From Bacillota bacterium (GTDB taxonomy: Bacteria; Vulcanimicrobiota; JAJTBE01): a stretch of 64,000 nucleotides of DNA. The notes under the pieces were generated by a model. That model was given only the letters and a program-made list of their open reading frames with translations, was not told where the DNA came from and did no database searches. Below, one piece after another: positions 1-10,495 of this stretch; position 1 is the first letter of the stretch; every line of letters starts with the position of its first letter. The stretch spans positions 38,177 through 102,176 of the forward strand of contig JAJTBE010000089.1 of the NCBI GenBank assembly GCA_021287065.1. The letters are read 5' to 3'. Made by a program: the position numbers and the translations under genes.

Positions 1-196
1 TATATACCCATACAACTCACCAAGAACGCTATACAACCGCTGGGGAAATATCTTCCCCGTTACCGCAGGTCTGGCTGCGATTATACTTCTCCTGCTACCC
101 GTATTGAGATCAAACCGTAAAGGTAACAATAAACCGGACAGTAAATTACAGACTCAGGATAAAACAAAAGAAAAAGATAAGGCGGAAACAAAGTGA
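1..196 (+). CDS. C-terminal end of probable apolipoprotein N-acyltransferase (partial)
   Basis: An open frame enters from the left edge and stops with TGA at 194-196, giving the last 64 residues of a protein. It contains a short segment resembling the C-terminal end of Lnt proteins (motif TLYNRWGNIFP, compare the TxYxRxGDxF motif before the last helix of Lnt), one hydrophobic helix (about residues 21-36) and a basic, Lys/Asp-rich tail. Lnt adds the third acyl chain to lipoproteins in the inner membrane of diderm bacteria. The stop overlaps the GTG start of the next gene in a GTGA junction, so the two are probably translationally coupled. Only the tail is visible, so the family call is tentative. 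Confidence 0.45.
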   Translation, partial: IYPYNSPRTLYNRWGNIFPVTAGLAAIILLLLPVLRSNRKGNNKPDSKLQTQDKTKEKDKAETK

Positions 197-2238
197 ACGA
201 TATTCCGGATAAACGAGAGAAAAAAATATTCTATACACTGTATATCCTGCTCATAGCAAGCGTTGTTCTGGCATTTTCAACCATTTTCAACGAATCGTTT
301 GTTGCACCGAAACGTTTTTTTCTCAGAGGATTTACCATCCTGCTTATCGTTTTCTGGTCTTTTATTCAGGTAAAATACGGATTCAGGCTGCCTTCATATA
401 AAGCTATTTATGCGTCGGCAGCTTATTTCGCATTTGTTCTTGTTTCGCTGTTCGTATCACGCAGTATTCTTCAGGGCATCCCTCAGGTAGTGGATCTTGC
501 CTGCTATCTGGCAATCTTCTTAATCACCCTGACTTTCATAAACAAAGAAGATACTGCGCGGACAGGCACATTTCTTCTCGCCATATCCATTCCCGTATCA
601 ATCTATTCTGTAATGCAGCACCTCGGAGTGGATCCCGTAAGCTGGGAGCAGGTGGATCTGATTAAAAACAGATCCATATCCACACTCGGCAATCCCGATT
701 TTCTCTCTGCTTTCCTCGTTTTAGTCATCCCGGTGGCATTCTGTATGTCCTTCAGAAAAGAAACAAAGGCAGGGGGAATTCCCGAACTCATTATCTGGGC
801 TTTCAACTGCGCAGTTCTTATAGGAACATATTCGAGAGCGGGCCTTCTCGCCCTCATAGCGGGTTTTATCATTTCTCTTTTCTTCATAGGCAAAACGGTT
901 CTTCTCGAAAACAAAAAGAAACTCGTCGCCATTGTGCTCCTTATAGCTTTAGCAGCAGGCCTTGTACTTCTGATGGAAAAAACCGGTGAAACACGCCATA
1001 CGCTTCAGGAGAGAGTCTCTGGCGTTGTAACAATGAAAGATAATAATGTTTCCACCAGATTATATCTCTGGCAGGCAGCATTAAAAATTATAGAAAAAAG
1101 CCCGGTGTTCGGAACCGGACCCAATACATTCCAGTTTTCATACCTCCCCTACCGCAATCTCGAACCTGTTGGAATCAGAGCAAGAATAGCTATAGCAGAA
1201 TCTCCCCATAATTATTACCTCGATATAGCCTGCTCATCAGGCATCCCTGCTTTGCTGGCTTTGTTTGTGATTTTGGGAATTACATATTACGGAGGTTTCA
1301 AATCATTTTATTCAGGCAGCTCCGATAAAAATGAAAGTGATAAACCTTCAATCATTCGTCTCACCGGTGATGACAGACTGATAGCCGCTGGTTTTCTTGC
1401 CGGTATTACATCATATCTTGTTCATCACCTTGCGGGTTACCCCACACTCCCAGACGAACTTTTGTTCTGGGTCTATCTTGGATTCTGTCAGATTCTCTTC
1501 TTTGGAAAACAGGTGTTGTGGGAAGCCAAACCAGTGGTCAAAATGGCAGACCTCAGGGCGGCAGTGATGATAGTGGTTGTTTTTTCAGCCATCATCCTTC
1601 TCATATCAAGCTTCCGCCTCCTGTCCTCCGACTATTTCTTCAACCGCGCAAGAGGATTCCAGTCCTCTATTGATTCGGTTACTGAATACAAATGGAAAGA
1701 ATATTGTGTAAATAAAGCTGAAGAGAGTTATGCCAAAGCCCTCGAAAACGATCCTGTAAACCCGAAAATCTGGCTCCAGAGAGGTAAACTCTACGAACAG
1801 TTCCTCGGTATTAATATCATTAAAGACAACAACAACAGTCTGTTCCAGACTGCATATAAAAGTTACACCCTCGCCATTAAACTCAACCCCAGAGACCCAT
1901 ATCCCCATGCAGATTTGGGAAGACTCTGCAGAAACTGGAGCGATCCGGTGATAGCTGAAAAAGCATACAGACAGGCGCTGATGCTTGACCCTTATAATGT
2001 TCTGTTTATGACGGACCTTGCTATTCTCTGTCAGGATCAGAAACGCAATGACGAAGCTGAATTTCTCTTCAAAAAAGTAATTGAAATCTACCCCGAAGGC
2101 GCATGGGTATATGGCAACATCGGCGTTTTCTACAACACCAAAGGCGATAAGGCAAAAGCAGTGGAATACCTGAACAAATGCCTCGCTATCGACCCCAACG
2201 CAGAAAGATACAAAGCTGTCCTCGATAAGATAAAATAA
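193..2238 (+). CDS. O-antigen ligase/polymerase (Wzy/WaaL) family membrane protein with C-terminal TPRs
   Basis: 681 residues from a GTG start that overlaps the upstream stop by 4 bp. The first ~480 residues are about a dozen hydrophobic helices with a large extracytoplasmic loop. The central part (SRAGLLAL, then the region around GTGPNTF and SPHNYYLDI) matches the Wzy_C/O-antigen ligase signature of polytopic glycosyl ligases and polymerases. Residues ~500-681 form three to four TPR units (patterns such as AEESYAKALENDP and AVEYLNKCLAIDPN) after the last helix, a common architecture of the O-ligase plus TPR group. It likely transfers or polymerises a lipid-linked glycan at the inner membrane, or glycosylates protein. 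Substrate cannot be told from sequence; a pilin O-oligosaccharyltransferase is an alternative within the same family. Confidence 0.75.
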   Translation: MNDIPDKREKKIFYTLYILLIASVVLAFSTIFNESFVAPKRFFLRGFTILLIVFWSFIQVKYGFRLPSYKAIYASAAYFAFVLVSLFVSRSILQGIPQVVDLACYLAIFLITLTFINKEDTARTGTFLLAISIPVSIYSVMQHLGVDPVSWEQVDLIKNRSISTLGNPDFLSAFLVLVIPVAFCMSFRKETKAGGIPELIIWAFNCAVLIGTYSRAGLLALIAGFIISLFFIGKTVLLENKKKLVAIVLLIALAAGLVLLMEKTGETRHTLQERVSGVVTMKDNNVSTRLYLWQAALKIIEKSPVFGTGPNTFQFSYLPYRNLEPVGIRARIAIAESPHNYYLDIACSSGIPALLALFVILGITYYGGFKSFYSGSSDKNESDKPSIIRLTGDDRLIAAGFLAGITSYLVHHLAGYPTLPDELLFWVYLGFCQILFFGKQVLWEAKPVVKMADLRAAVMIVVVFSAIILLISSFRLLSSDYFFNRARGFQSSIDSVTEYKWKEYCVNKAEESYAKALENDPVNPKIWLQRGKLYEQFLGINIIKDNNNSLFQTAYKSYTLAIKLNPRDPYPHADLGRLCRNWSDPVIAEKAYRQALMLDPYNVLFMTDLAILCQDQKRNDEAEFLFKKVIEIYPEGAWVYGNIGVFYNTKGDKAKAVEYLNKCLAIDPNAERYKAVLDKIK

Positions 2239-2375
2239 ACACCCCGATTCACAATACCACTGAATTAGTAAAATTCACTCAAATCCCGGACCCAATACTC
2301 CTGTTTTTCAAGGGAGGAGGTTCGGAGGAAACCTCGCTTTTCCAAAAAAGCGTGGTTCCTATGACGGTCCCCAAA

Positions 2376-2418
2376 CCCCACGGTCCCCGGTCGGTCCCCA
2401 ATTCCAAAAGTTTTGGGA
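2376..2418 (+). repeat. 43-bp direct repeat, copy A
   Basis: Begins CCCCACGGTCCC and ends with the small palindrome CCAAAAGTTTTGG. Copy B at 3155-3197 differs at three positions. The two copies bracket the tandem repeat and the MITE-like element, so the island may have grown by duplication of a block. Confidence 0.8.
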
Positions 2419-2527
2419 TGGAGGTCCGGAGGAAACTTTTTTCAAAAAGTTTCCTCTGGGAGCTGGGCATACCGATCCAAGCCTCGTGAGCGTTCAGAAA
2501 AATCCATACCTTATTGCCCCAAACCTC

Positions 2528-2954
2528 CCGCCAACCGCCAGCAAACCCCACAACCACAAGCTTCGCCAACGATCGTAGGAGGGGTTTGCAACCCCGACGC
2601 GGACCCGCAGGTCCGCCCCACCGCAAACCTGTTCCACCATCAAACCCTAAAACCACAATCTGAACAAACATCTGCCGGATCGCAGGCGTCCCGCCTGCTT
2701 CAAAACCAACCGCCAACCGCCAGCAAACCCAATAACCACAAGCTTCGCCAACGATCGTAGGAGGGGTTTGCAACCCCGACGCGGACCCGCAGGTCCGCCC
2801 CACCGCAAACCTGTTCCACCATCAAACCCTAAAACCACAATCTGAGCAAACATATGCCGGATCGCAGGCGTCCCGCCTGCTCCAAAACCAACCGCCAACC
2901 GCCAGCAAACCCAATAACCACAAGCTTCGCCAACGATCGTGCGAGGGGTTTGCA
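2528..2954 (+). repeat. 182-bp tandem repeat, about 2.3 copies
   Basis: Copies begin at 2528, 2710 and 2892 (the segment CCGCCAACCGCCAGCAAACCC), giving a period of exactly 182 bp twice; the third copy breaks off near 2954 where the MITE-like element begins. Each full unit contains three hairpins: 6-bp arms GGGGTT/AACCCC (2581-2595), 7-bp arms GCGGACC/GGTCCGC (2599-2616) and 7-bp arms GCAGGCG/CGCCTGC (2682-2698). No open frame is conserved in a way that suggests protein. It is probably an intergenic interspersed repeat; function unknown. Confidence 0.85.
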
Positions 2955-3120
2955 GAGACTGTGTAAAAACTAACCCGAACGACGTAGCGCAGGTCTTCAG
3001 ACCTGCTATGTAGTTGTTTGTCAAAATGATACATACAATATATAGTATCAAACATCTTGGTTTTGACCCAGACAGCAAGGCTAAAGCCTTGCGCTACTTG
3101 TTTTTACACAATCTCTGCAA
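2950..3120. mobile_element. MITE-like element with 21-bp terminal inverted repeats
   Basis: A 171-bp segment bounded by inverted repeats at 2950-2970 and 3100-3120 that match in 20 of 21 positions; the ends include TGTGTAAAA, similar to ends of IS256-type elements (general knowledge, not searched). Inside are a subterminal 8-bp inverted pair (2984-2991 and 3090-3097) and two perfect 8-bp hairpins (2989-3006 and 3075-3092). It has no transposase. It begins exactly where the third copy of the 182-bp repeat is cut off, as if inserted into it; no clear target duplication was seen. Confidence 0.6.
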
Positions 3121-3154
3121 TCCCAATACCACTGAAAGCAAAAACCACTCCGAT

Positions 3155-3197
3155 CCCCACGGTCCCTGGTCGGTCCCTAATCCCAAAAGTTTTGGGA
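3155..3197 (+). repeat. 43-bp direct repeat, copy B
   Basis: Second copy of the 2376-2418 repeat, 40 of 43 positions the same. Confidence 0.8.
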
Positions 3198-3607
3198 AGG
3201 CGGGACAGGCGGAAGTGTCTGCGATCCGGCAGCATTGGCGTTTTATCAACCTTATGAGGTTAACAGGTGATCTGAATTTGTTTTCCGGCGAGCCTATTGG
3301 CTCACCTCTGACAACAATGAATGAAAACCTGGATTAAATGGATTTATCCGGTCCTCTCTGATACCATTTTGCCATGATGTTTACAATACTGACGGGATGC
3401 TTCAACCTTTTGTGAGGTGTTCACAATGGCGATATACTGTGAATATGTTGGAAAGTCGGTATTGCACATCGCAAATCTCTTTTAATGTCGGATTTGATAA
3501 CCATACAGTAAACCCGACGCCCCTCGGAACCGATATCAGAATTCAGTCTGATGGAAGGCAGATTTCCCAAAAATGCAAAGCTTCCTATTAAAAGTCTCAA
3601 TTCAAAA

Positions 3608-3663
3608 GGAAGAGGCTGCCCTCAAAGCTTTGATATCACTTAGCTTTCAGGGCAGCCTCTTCC
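3608..3663 (-). terminator. Terminator downstream of clpC
   Basis: A perfect 15-bp stem (GGAAGAGGCTGCCCT at 3608-3622, its complement at 3649-3663) with a 26-nt loop that contains a further short AAAGCT/AGCTTT pair. Read on the minus strand it follows the clpC stop by about 20 nt and ends in CTTTTGAATT, a weak U-tract. The stem core resembles the hairpin at 28294-28358. Confidence 0.65.
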
Positions 3664-3683
3664 TTATATTATTTTAACTGTTA

Positions 3684-6173
3684 TCAGACAGTTTCTTCTA
3701 CGGGTTTTTCAGCAGCCGGGGTTTCCTCACCCTGCTTTTTGAATGTCAGTTTGCCTTCTTCTTTGGGATCTGCATCTACAACAACAGTATCCCCTTCTTT
3801 AAAGGTAAGCCTGATGAATTCTTCAGCGAGAGGATCTTCCACCATTCTCTGAATGGCTCTGCGCAGAGGTCTGGCTCCGTATGCCGGATCATAACCTTCT
3901 TTTGCAAGAACCTGTTTGGCGGCATCAGTGTATTCCATCTTACGGCCCTGAGCTTCCACTTCGCCTCTGACTCTGCCCATCATAAGATCCACGATCTGGC
4001 GGATCTCATCTTCGCTGAGTCTTGTGAATACGATGGTTTCATCAATACGGTTGAGGAATTCGGGTTTGAAGAGCTTCTTGGTTTCTTCAAGAATTCTCTT
4101 GCGCAATTTTTCATGCTGCTGCTCCGGAGTTCCTTCATCTTTGACTTTACGGAATCCAATGTCTTCAGTGGCGGCGATTTCTCTCACACCAATGTTCGAA
4201 GTCATAATGATGATTGTATTCTTAAAGTCGATGACTCTGCCCTGTGAATCGGTGATTCTGCCGTCTTCAAATACCTGAAGAAGGATGTTGAATACATCAG
4301 GATGCGCTTTTTCGATTTCATCAAGGAGTACAACCGAGTAGGGTTTTCTTCTGACGACTTCAGTAATCTGGCCGCCCTCTTCAAATCCCACATAACCGGG
4401 AGGTGCTCCGACGAGTCTTGAAACCGCAAATTTTTCCATATATTCGGACATGTCAACACGAACGAGTGCATCTTCGTCTTCAAACAGGAACTCTGCCAGC
4501 GCTCTGGCAAGCTCTGTTTTACCAACGCCGGTGGGTCCGAGGAATATGAATATGCCTGTGGGTCTCTTGGGATCCTTCAGACCTGCTCTTGCTCTCTTGA
4601 TAGCTCTGGAAATAGCTACCACAGCATCGTGCTGGCCTATAATTCTCTTATGGAGATCATTCTCCATATTGAGAAGTTTCTGGCTTTCTTCCTCTGCAAG
4701 CTTCGAAACGGGAATCTTGGTCCAGGTGGCTACAATGTGGGCAATATCATCACCTGTAACGGTGTTGAGCGACTCGCCCCTGTTTGCTTTCTTCTGATCC
4801 CATTCTCTTTCCAGTTTCTCTTTCTGACGGCGCAGCTTCTCTTCTTTTTCCCTGAGCTGGACTGCCCGTTCATACTCCTGCATCTGGATAACGGCATCTT
4901 TTTCCTGTCTGACTGCTCTTAGCTTGGAATCCACTTCTTTCAGCTCCGGCGGAGGCATAGTCGCCTGCAGGCGTACTCTGGAAGCAGCTTCGTCCATAAC
5001 ATCAATTGCTTTGTCAGGCAGATGCCTGTCGGTAATATATCTCGAAGCAAGTTTAACTGAGGTTGTGATTGCTTCGTCTGTTATCTGAACTTTATGGTGA
5101 GCTTCATATCTGTCTCTGAGGCCCTTGAGAATATCAATAGCTTCATCAACGGAAGGCTCTTCCACAATAATTGGCTGGAAACGCCTTTCAAGTGCGGCGT
5201 CCTTTTCGATATATTTGCGATACTCATCAAGGGTGGTTGCACCGATACACTGCAGCTCGCCTCTTGAAAGCGGCGGTTTAAGTATATTTGAGGCGTCAAT
5301 GGCGCCTTCGGCTGCACCTGCACCCACGATGGTGTGAAGTTCATCAATGAAAAGAACGATCTCACCAGCAGCCTGACGGATTTCATCCATAACTCTCTTC
5401 AGACGTTCTTCAAATTCGCCTCTGTATTTGGTTCCGGCAACAAGGCCTGCCAAATCAAGGGAAATAACCCTTTTGTCGGCGAGAAGTTCGGGAACTTCAT
5501 TATGAATAATGCGCTGTGCAAGTCCTTCCACGATTGCGGTCTTACCTACACCAGGCTCCCCGAGAAGCGCCGGGTTGTTTTTTGTTCTTCTTGAAAGAAT
5601 CTGAACAACTCTCTCAATTTCAACATGTCTGCCGATAACCGGATCAAGTTTGTTTTCCTTTGCCATTTTGGTAAGGTCTCTTCCATACTGATCCAGAGTC
5701 GGGGTTTTTGTTCTTTCTTTGGGAAGGGCGGGAGATGTTTCAACTCCAAGGAGTTTGGTTATTTCCGCTCTGATCTTGCCGGGATCAACTCCCAGATTGG
5801 AAAGAACACGGGCAGCAACTCCTTCTCCTTCTTTTACAAGACCCAGAAGAAGATGCTCGGTTCCTATATAATTATGAGAAAGATTTCTTGCTTCCTCAAA
5901 AGCCAGTTCTATAACTCTTTTTGCTCTGGGGGTAAAAACCATTTCCTGATTGCCGGGCTTTGTACCCTTACCGACTATAGCTTCAACTTCGCTGCGAACT
6001 TTCTGCAGACTTATTCCAAGATTTTCGAGAACCTTGGCGGCTACTGATTCCCCTTCGCTTATGATTCCAAGCAGAAGGTGTTCGGTGCCGATATAGTTAT
6101 TGCCGAGTCGCTGAGCTTCTTCCTGAGCAAGAACAATTGCTTTTCTGGCTCGCTCTGTGAAAGGCTCCCACAT
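3684..6173 (-). CDS. clpC: ATP-dependent Clp protease ATP-binding subunit ClpC
   Basis: 829 residues from the ATG at 6173, chosen because GGAGG lies 7 nt upstream; an ATG 24 nt earlier lacks such a site. Domains in order: two Clp N repeats (to ~145), AAA+ module 1 with Walker A GEPGVGKT (~200), a UVR-type coiled segment ([16 protein letters not shown], ~420) typical of ClpC, AAA+ module 2 with GPTGVGKT (~540) and the C-terminal D2 small domain. ClpC unfolds proteins and feeds them to ClpP in the cytoplasm. The ctsR-mcsA-mcsB genes that accompany clpC in Firmicutes are absent, and it stands alone downstream of rpoC. The C-terminus has a short Glu/Lys-rich extension. Confidence 0.97.
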   Translation of the reverse strand: MWEPFTERARKAIVLAQEEAQRLGNNYIGTEHLLLGIISEGESVAAKVLENLGISLQKVRSEVEAIVGKGTKPGNQEMVFTPRAKRVIELAFEEARNLSHNYIGTEHLLLGLVKEGEGVAARVLSNLGVDPGKIRAEITKLLGVETSPALPKERTKTPTLDQYGRDLTKMAKENKLDPVIGRHVEIERVVQILSRRTKNNPALLGEPGVGKTAIVEGLAQRIIHNEVPELLADKRVISLDLAGLVAGTKYRGEFEERLKRVMDEIRQAAGEIVLFIDELHTIVGAGAAEGAIDASNILKPPLSRGELQCIGATTLDEYRKYIEKDAALERRFQPIIVEEPSVDEAIDILKGLRDRYEAHHKVQITDEAITTSVKLASRYITDRHLPDKAIDVMDEAASRVRLQATMPPPELKEVDSKLRAVRQEKDAVIQMQEYERAVQLREKEEKLRRQKEKLEREWDQKKANRGESLNTVTGDDIAHIVATWTKIPVSKLAEEESQKLLNMENDLHKRIIGQHDAVVAISRAIKRARAGLKDPKRPTGIFIFLGPTGVGKTELARALAEFLFEDEDALVRVDMSEYMEKFAVSRLVGAPPGYVGFEEGGQITEVVRRKPYSVVLLDEIEKAHPDVFNILLQVFEDGRITDSQGRVIDFKNTIIIMTSNIGVREIAATEDIGFRKVKDEGTPEQQHEKLRKRILEETKKLFKPEFLNRIDETIVFTRLSEDEIRQIVDLMMGRVRGEVEAQGRKMEYTDAAKQVLAKEGYDPAYGARPLRRAIQRMVEDPLAEEFIRLTFKEGDTVVVDADPKEEGKLTFKKQGEETPAAEKPVEETV

Positions 6174-6348
6174 ATATGAACCTCCTTGGTTAGTCATTAT
6201 TTCCGGTAAAAAGATTATTAATCTTCCTATTATCCTTTTGATTCAGATTATCTCCGCAAGATTCAAAGCTTCTACAAAAGATAAGTATTTCCTACCTGAG
6301 ACCTTTCTGACAAAAGAAAAATTGAGTTGAATCATTTTTAAAACAATA

Positions 6349-6412
6349 CTGCCCGCAGAGAGTATGGCGCTTTACCTGAAAGCACCTTAATGTTTCGACT
6401 CTCTGCGGGCAG
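6349..6412 (-). terminator. Terminator downstream of rpoC
   Basis: A perfect 15-bp stem (CTGCCCGCAGAGAGT at 6349-6363 and its complement at 6398-6412) with a 34-nt loop, about 30 nt past the rpoC stop; on the minus strand it is followed by ATTGTTTTAAAAATG. The 175 nt from here to the clpC start must hold the clpC promoter, but I see no convincing -35/-10 pair and no CIRCE element. Confidence 0.65.
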
Positions 6413-6444
6413 ATATATTTGATTTTATCTATGAAGAAGTTCAG

Positions 6445-9400
6445 TTATATAGAAAGGGTTTCCTCGTTCTGATCTTCCACTTCCTCGATTTCCTCTTCTT
6501 CTTCTTCCTCTTCAACCTCATCATAGTAATCCTCGTCTTCATCTTCGAGGAGATGCTTTGCATCCTGTGAGGTGATACCAATATTGCGGTATCTCGGCAT
6601 ACCCGTTCCCGCCGGTATCAGCTTACCGATGATGACATTTTCCTTGAGGCCCAGCAGGTTGTCAATCTTGCCTTTAATGGCTGCATCAGTGAGAACTCTT
6701 GTGGTTTCCTGGAATGATGCTGCCGACAGGAACGAATCCGTGGCCAGTGAAGCTTTGGTAACACCCAGCATTATAGGTCTGAATGTAGCCGGCTTTCCGC
6801 CTTCCTGTTTCATTCTCTGGTTTTCATCTTCCAGTGCAAAAGTATCAACCAACTGTCCGGGCAGGAAGTCGGTATCTCCCTGATTTTCGATCTTAACTCT
6901 GCGAAGCATCTGACGAACAATTACTTCGAAGTGCTTGTCATTAATATCCACGCCCTGAGAACGATATACATCCTGAACTTCGTCTACGATATAACGCTGA
7001 ACTGCGTTGATACCTTCGATGCGAAGTATGTCGTGGGGGTTTTTGTTACCTTCCGTAAGAGGCTGGCCAGGTCTTACATGGTCCCCTTCCTTAACCAGAA
7101 GTTTGGTCTGTACGGGAACTTTGTATTCTTCCTTAACTTCGCCTGAAATACTGGTAACAGTAATTTTCAGAAGACTCTTCTCAATGGATTTCTCCACAAT
7201 ACCCTCAAACTCGGCAATAAGTCCGTATCCTTTAGGCTTTCTGGCTTCGTAGAGTTCTTCAACTCTCGGAAGACCCTGAATGATGTCTTCCATTGCCACG
7301 CCGCCGAGGTGGAAGGTTCGAAGTGTAAGCTGGGTGCCGGGTTCGCCGATTGACTGGGCAGCGATGATACCGATTGTTTCACCGATCTCCACCAGTTCGC
7401 CCGTCGCAAGGTCTCTGCCGTAACAGGCTGAGCATACGCCGTGCCGTGTTTTGCAGGTAAGAACTGAGCGAATCGCAACCTGAGCGTACTCTTCAGGTAT
7501 CTTTATGATAAAGTCTTCCATCTGATTGAAATCATCCGGATCAACTTTATTAGCTTCACAATAACTTTTCCAAAGCTCTCTTACCTTTGTCTGATATACT
7601 TCGTTAATGTGTTCCGACTGCATATCATCAAGGAGAGTGCCTTTTTCGTAAAGAACAGCTCCCGTATCGGGATCAATTATATCCTGAGCCAATGTTCTGC
7701 TTCTGATTCTCTCATAAAGCATCAATGTATCATCAAGGCTTTCATTTGGCTTTACCGTATCCACATAAATGAAGTCGCCTTCCACTGAAAGAACATTTTC
7801 ATCAATGTTATAATCAATAGCTTCCTGACATCTTGCGCATTCGATATCGCCGTAGTGGTTTTTCTGACCGCAGCACTGGCATATAATCCGTTTCTGACAG
7901 TCTTTTTCCCTTACGATAATATCCTGAGCCACATCGATAAGACGTCTGGTAAGGTATCCTGAGTCAGCGGTTCGAAGTGCCGTATCTGCAAGACCTTTTC
8001 TGGCGCCGTGTGTCGAAATAAAGTATTCCAGCACTGACAGACCTTCACGGAGGTTCGCTTTTACAGGAAGAGGAATTGTGCGGCCCGAAGGGTCAGACAT
8101 AAGACCTCTCATACCCGCAATCTGTTTTACCTGTGAAGGGTTACCTCTTGCGCCTGATGTTGCCATCATATAAATGGGGTTAAGGGAGTCGAAATGCTCC
8201 ATCATAGCCTTTTCAACATCACGGGTTGCGTTCATCCATATACGGATAACATGATCATTCTTCTCCTCAGCATTGATATAGCCGTGGAGATAGAATTCCT
8301 CGATACCGAACTCTGAAGGATCTTTGGCTTTGGCATTACTGACCTTTCTGTCAGCAACTTTAAGGATGTCAACTTTCTTAGGCGGAACTTCCACATCACC
8401 GATGGAGATTGTAGTTCCGGAAATTGTTGCAAACTTGAAGCCGAGGTCCTTAACATTGTCAAGAAGATAAGCTGTATATTTGCTCTTGAACTTGCGATGG
8501 AAGTTGGAAACGAATTTCACAATCTTCTTCTTGTTCAGAGTATAGTTCATAAATGAAAGTTTGTGTGTGGGATGAATCTTGCTGCGGATTACACCGATTC
8601 TGAACTCGCCGGGAATAGCTTTGTGCAGAATTACCCTTCCCACTGTTGTTCTTGTAAGAACTTCAATTTCCGGGTCGATGTAATGTCCGTTTTCATCGGT
8701 TTTAAACTCAGTAACCGATTCGTCCAGCATCGGGATTCTTACCCATACGGGAGCCTGAAGTTCTACAAATCCCTGGTCGTAAGCCATAATAGCTTCGTCC
8801 ATGGTGGTGAACTTCATACCTTCGCCCCTCATGCCTCTGCCGTTTTTATACTTCTCGGCAAGACGGGGGTCGTCCATGTATGAATATGTAAGATAATAGA
8901 TACCAAGCACCATATCCTGTGAAGGAACCATTGCCGGGTTTCCGTATGAAGGCTGGAGAATGTTGTTGGCTGAAAGCATAAGAATTCTTGCTTCTGCCTG
9001 AGCTCCTGCCGACAGGGGAAGGTGAACGGCCATCTGGTCACCGTCAAAGTCTGCGTTGTAGGGGGCGCAAACCAGAGGATGAATCTGGATAGCTTTTCCT
9101 TCAACCAGAACAGGTTCGAATGCCTGAATACCAAGGCGGTGAAGAGTCGGTGCTCGGTTGAGAAGTACCGGGTGGTCTTTAATTACTTCTTCGAGAACAT
9201 CCCAGACTTCCGGACGGACTCTTTCCACCATCTTTTTGGCGCTTTTAATATTATGTACGAGATCTCTCTCGACGAGTTTCTTCATTACAAAGGGTTTGAA
9301 AAGTTCAAGAGCCATTTCCTTGGGAAGACCGCACTGATGGAGTTTCAGCTTCGGACCGACTACGATAACCGAACGGCCTGAGTAGTCCACACGTTTTCCA

Positions 9401-10395
9401 AGGAGGTTCTGTCTGAATCTTCCCTGTTTACCCTTCAACATATCGGAAAGGGATTTAAGAGGTCTGTTGTTGGGGCCTGTAACGGGTCTGCCTCTTCTGC
9501 CGTTGTCAATCAGAGCGTCAACAGCTTCCTGAAGCATTCTTTTTTCGTTTTTAACGATAATCTCAGGAGCGCCCAGTTCCAGAAGTCTTTTCAGACGATT
9601 GTTTCTGTTGATAACGCGTCTGTAAAGGTCATTAAGGTCTGAAGTGGCAAATCTGCCGCCGTCAAGCTGTACCATCGGACGGAGTTCAGGAGGAATAACC
9701 GGGACTTTTTCCAGAATCATCCATTCGGGTTTGTTGCCTGATTTGCGGAATGCATCAACAACTTCAAGTCTCTTGATAGCTTTTGATCTCTTCTGTCCTG
9801 AAAGGGTTCTGACCTCTTCCCTGAGCTGGGTGTAAAGTTCATCCAGATTAATCTGTCTGAGCAGTTCCCTTATAGCTTCGGCTCCCATCATCGCAACAAA
9901 GTCGTTGCCGAACTTCTTGCGGGCTTCACGGTATTCCATTTCAGAAAGAAGCTGCTTGTATTCGAGAGGAGTATCTTTTGAATTAACAACCACGAAAGCT
10001 GCAAAATAGATGACTTTCTCGAGAACACGGGGTGACATGTCAAGGAGAAGTCCGATTCTCGAAGGTACCCCTTTAAAATACCATATATGCGTAACAGGAG
10101 AAGCCAGGGAAATATGTCCCATTCTCTCTCGTCTTACTTTTGATCTGGTTACTTCCACGCCGCATTTATCGCAAACGACGCCTTTGAACCTGACGCGCTT
10201 ATATTTTCCGCAATGACATTCCCAGTCCTTAACAGGACCAAAAATTTTCTCGCAGAACAGGCCATCTCTTTCAGGTTTAAGAGTTCTGTAGTTAATGGTT
10301 TCAGGTTTTTTAACCTCGCCATAAGACCATTCTTCGATTGCCTGTGGCGATGCAAGCCCAATTTTCATAGACTCAAAATTATTAACATCTATCAA
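6445..10395 (-). CDS. rpoC: DNA-directed RNA polymerase subunit beta'
   Basis: 1316 residues from a TTG start at 10395, chosen because GGGAGG lies 7 nt upstream and the N-terminus then reads (M)[16 protein letters not shown], nearly the Bacillus start. An in-frame ATG 18 nt upstream precedes that site. The usual N-terminal zinc finger ([13 protein letters not shown]) and catalytic [12 protein letters not shown] are intact. After the conserved Cys (C833) of the second zinc site there is an extra four-Cys motif, C839/C842/C853/C856, which looks like an inserted zinc ribbon; the rest of the normal site ([13 protein letters not shown]) follows ~130 residues later. The C-terminus ends in a highly acidic tail. 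Cotranscribed with rpoB, 89 nt downstream of it. Confidence 0.97.
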   Translation of the reverse strand: MIDVNNFESMKIGLASPQAIEEWSYGEVKKPETINYRTLKPERDGLFCEKIFGPVKDWECHCGKYKRVRFKGVVCDKCGVEVTRSKVRRERMGHISLASPVTHIWYFKGVPSRIGLLLDMSPRVLEKVIYFAAFVVVNSKDTPLEYKQLLSEMEYREARKKFGNDFVAMMGAEAIRELLRQINLDELYTQLREEVRTLSGQKRSKAIKRLEVVDAFRKSGNKPEWMILEKVPVIPPELRPMVQLDGGRFATSDLNDLYRRVINRNNRLKRLLELGAPEIIVKNEKRMLQEAVDALIDNGRRGRPVTGPNNRPLKSLSDMLKGKQGRFRQNLLGKRVDYSGRSVIVVGPKLKLHQCGLPKEMALELFKPFVMKKLVERDLVHNIKSAKKMVERVRPEVWDVLEEVIKDHPVLLNRAPTLHRLGIQAFEPVLVEGKAIQIHPLVCAPYNADFDGDQMAVHLPLSAGAQAEARILMLSANNILQPSYGNPAMVPSQDMVLGIYYLTYSYMDDPRLAEKYKNGRGMRGEGMKFTTMDEAIMAYDQGFVELQAPVWVRIPMLDESVTEFKTDENGHYIDPEIEVLTRTTVGRVILHKAIPGEFRIGVIRSKIHPTHKLSFMNYTLNKKKIVKFVSNFHRKFKSKYTAYLLDNVKDLGFKFATISGTTISIGDVEVPPKKVDILKVADRKVSNAKAKDPSEFGIEEFYLHGYINAEEKNDHVIRIWMNATRDVEKAMMEHFDSLNPIYMMATSGARGNPSQVKQIAGMRGLMSDPSGRTIPLPVKANLREGLSVLEYFISTHGARKGLADTALRTADSGYLTRRLIDVAQDIIVREKDCQKRIICQCCGQKNHYGDIECARCQEAIDYNIDENVLSVEGDFIYVDTVKPNESLDDTLMLYERIRSRTLAQDIIDPDTGAVLYEKGTLLDDMQSEHINEVYQTKVRELWKSYCEANKVDPDDFNQMEDFIIKIPEEYAQVAIRSVLTCKTRHGVCSACYGRDLATGELVEIGETIGIIAAQSIGEPGTQLTLRTFHLGGVAMEDIIQGLPRVEELYEARKPKGYGLIAEFEGIVEKSIEKSLLKITVTSISGEVKEEYKVPVQTKLLVKEGDHVRPGQPLTEGNKNPHDILRIEGINAVQRYIVDEVQDVYRSQGVDINDKHFEVIVRQMLRRVKIENQGDTDFLPGQLVDTFALEDENQRMKQEGGKPATFRPIMLGVTKASLATDSFLSAASFQETTRVLTDAAIKGKIDNLLGLKENVIIGKLIPAGTGMPRYRNIGITSQDAKHLLEDEDEDYYDEVEEEEEEEEIEEVEDQNEETLSI

Positions 10396-10464
10396 AGCGG
10401 ATCCTCCCTGCATACATCAACAAAGATTGATATGCCAAATTTGAAAATTTTATGTCAATCAGGA

Positions 10465-10495
10465 CGGTTAAACCGCCCAGGGTATTAACCCTGGG
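10465..10495 (-). other. Tandem hairpins at the rpoB-rpoC junction
   Basis: A perfect 8-bp stem with a 4-nt loop (10476-10483 pairing with 10488-10495) covers the last rpoB codons and its stop; directly after it on the minus strand is a second small palindrome (CGGTT/AACCG, 10465-10475). There is no U-tract, so a terminator is unlikely; an RNA processing site or attenuator is possible. Confidence 0.45.

Larger units (their letters stand above)
2239..3607. other. Repeat-rich non-coding island
   Basis: About 1.37 kb without a convincing gene. It holds hairpin-forming segments (2326-2360; a perfect 11-bp stem at 2431-2454), a pair of 43-bp direct repeats with 40 matching positions (2376-2418 and 3155-3197), a shorter direct repeat (2252-2264 and 3124-3136), the 182-bp tandem repeat and a MITE-like element. 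Open frames inside follow the repeats and resemble no family. From ~3310 to 3607 I see no repeat and no convincing gene; a 64-codon frame at 3397-3591 lacks a ribosome binding site and recognisable similarity. Confidence 0.7.

Noticed and set aside
2528..2954. CRISPR array
   Set aside because: The unit is 182 bp with no spacers and no cas genes in the window.
2279..3337. Several open frames of 66-174 codons on both strands in the repeat island
   Set aside because: They run through the tandem repeat and hairpins, resemble no family, and have no ribosome binding sites; they reflect repeat composition.
3397..3591. 64-codon plus-strand frame before the clpC terminator
   Set aside because: No ribosome binding site and no recognisable similarity; could be a gene remnant but cannot be supported.
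6174..6348. CIRCE or CtsR operator upstream of clpC
   Set aside because: No TTAGCACTC or GGTCAAA-type motif seen; promoter elements there are also too weak to call.
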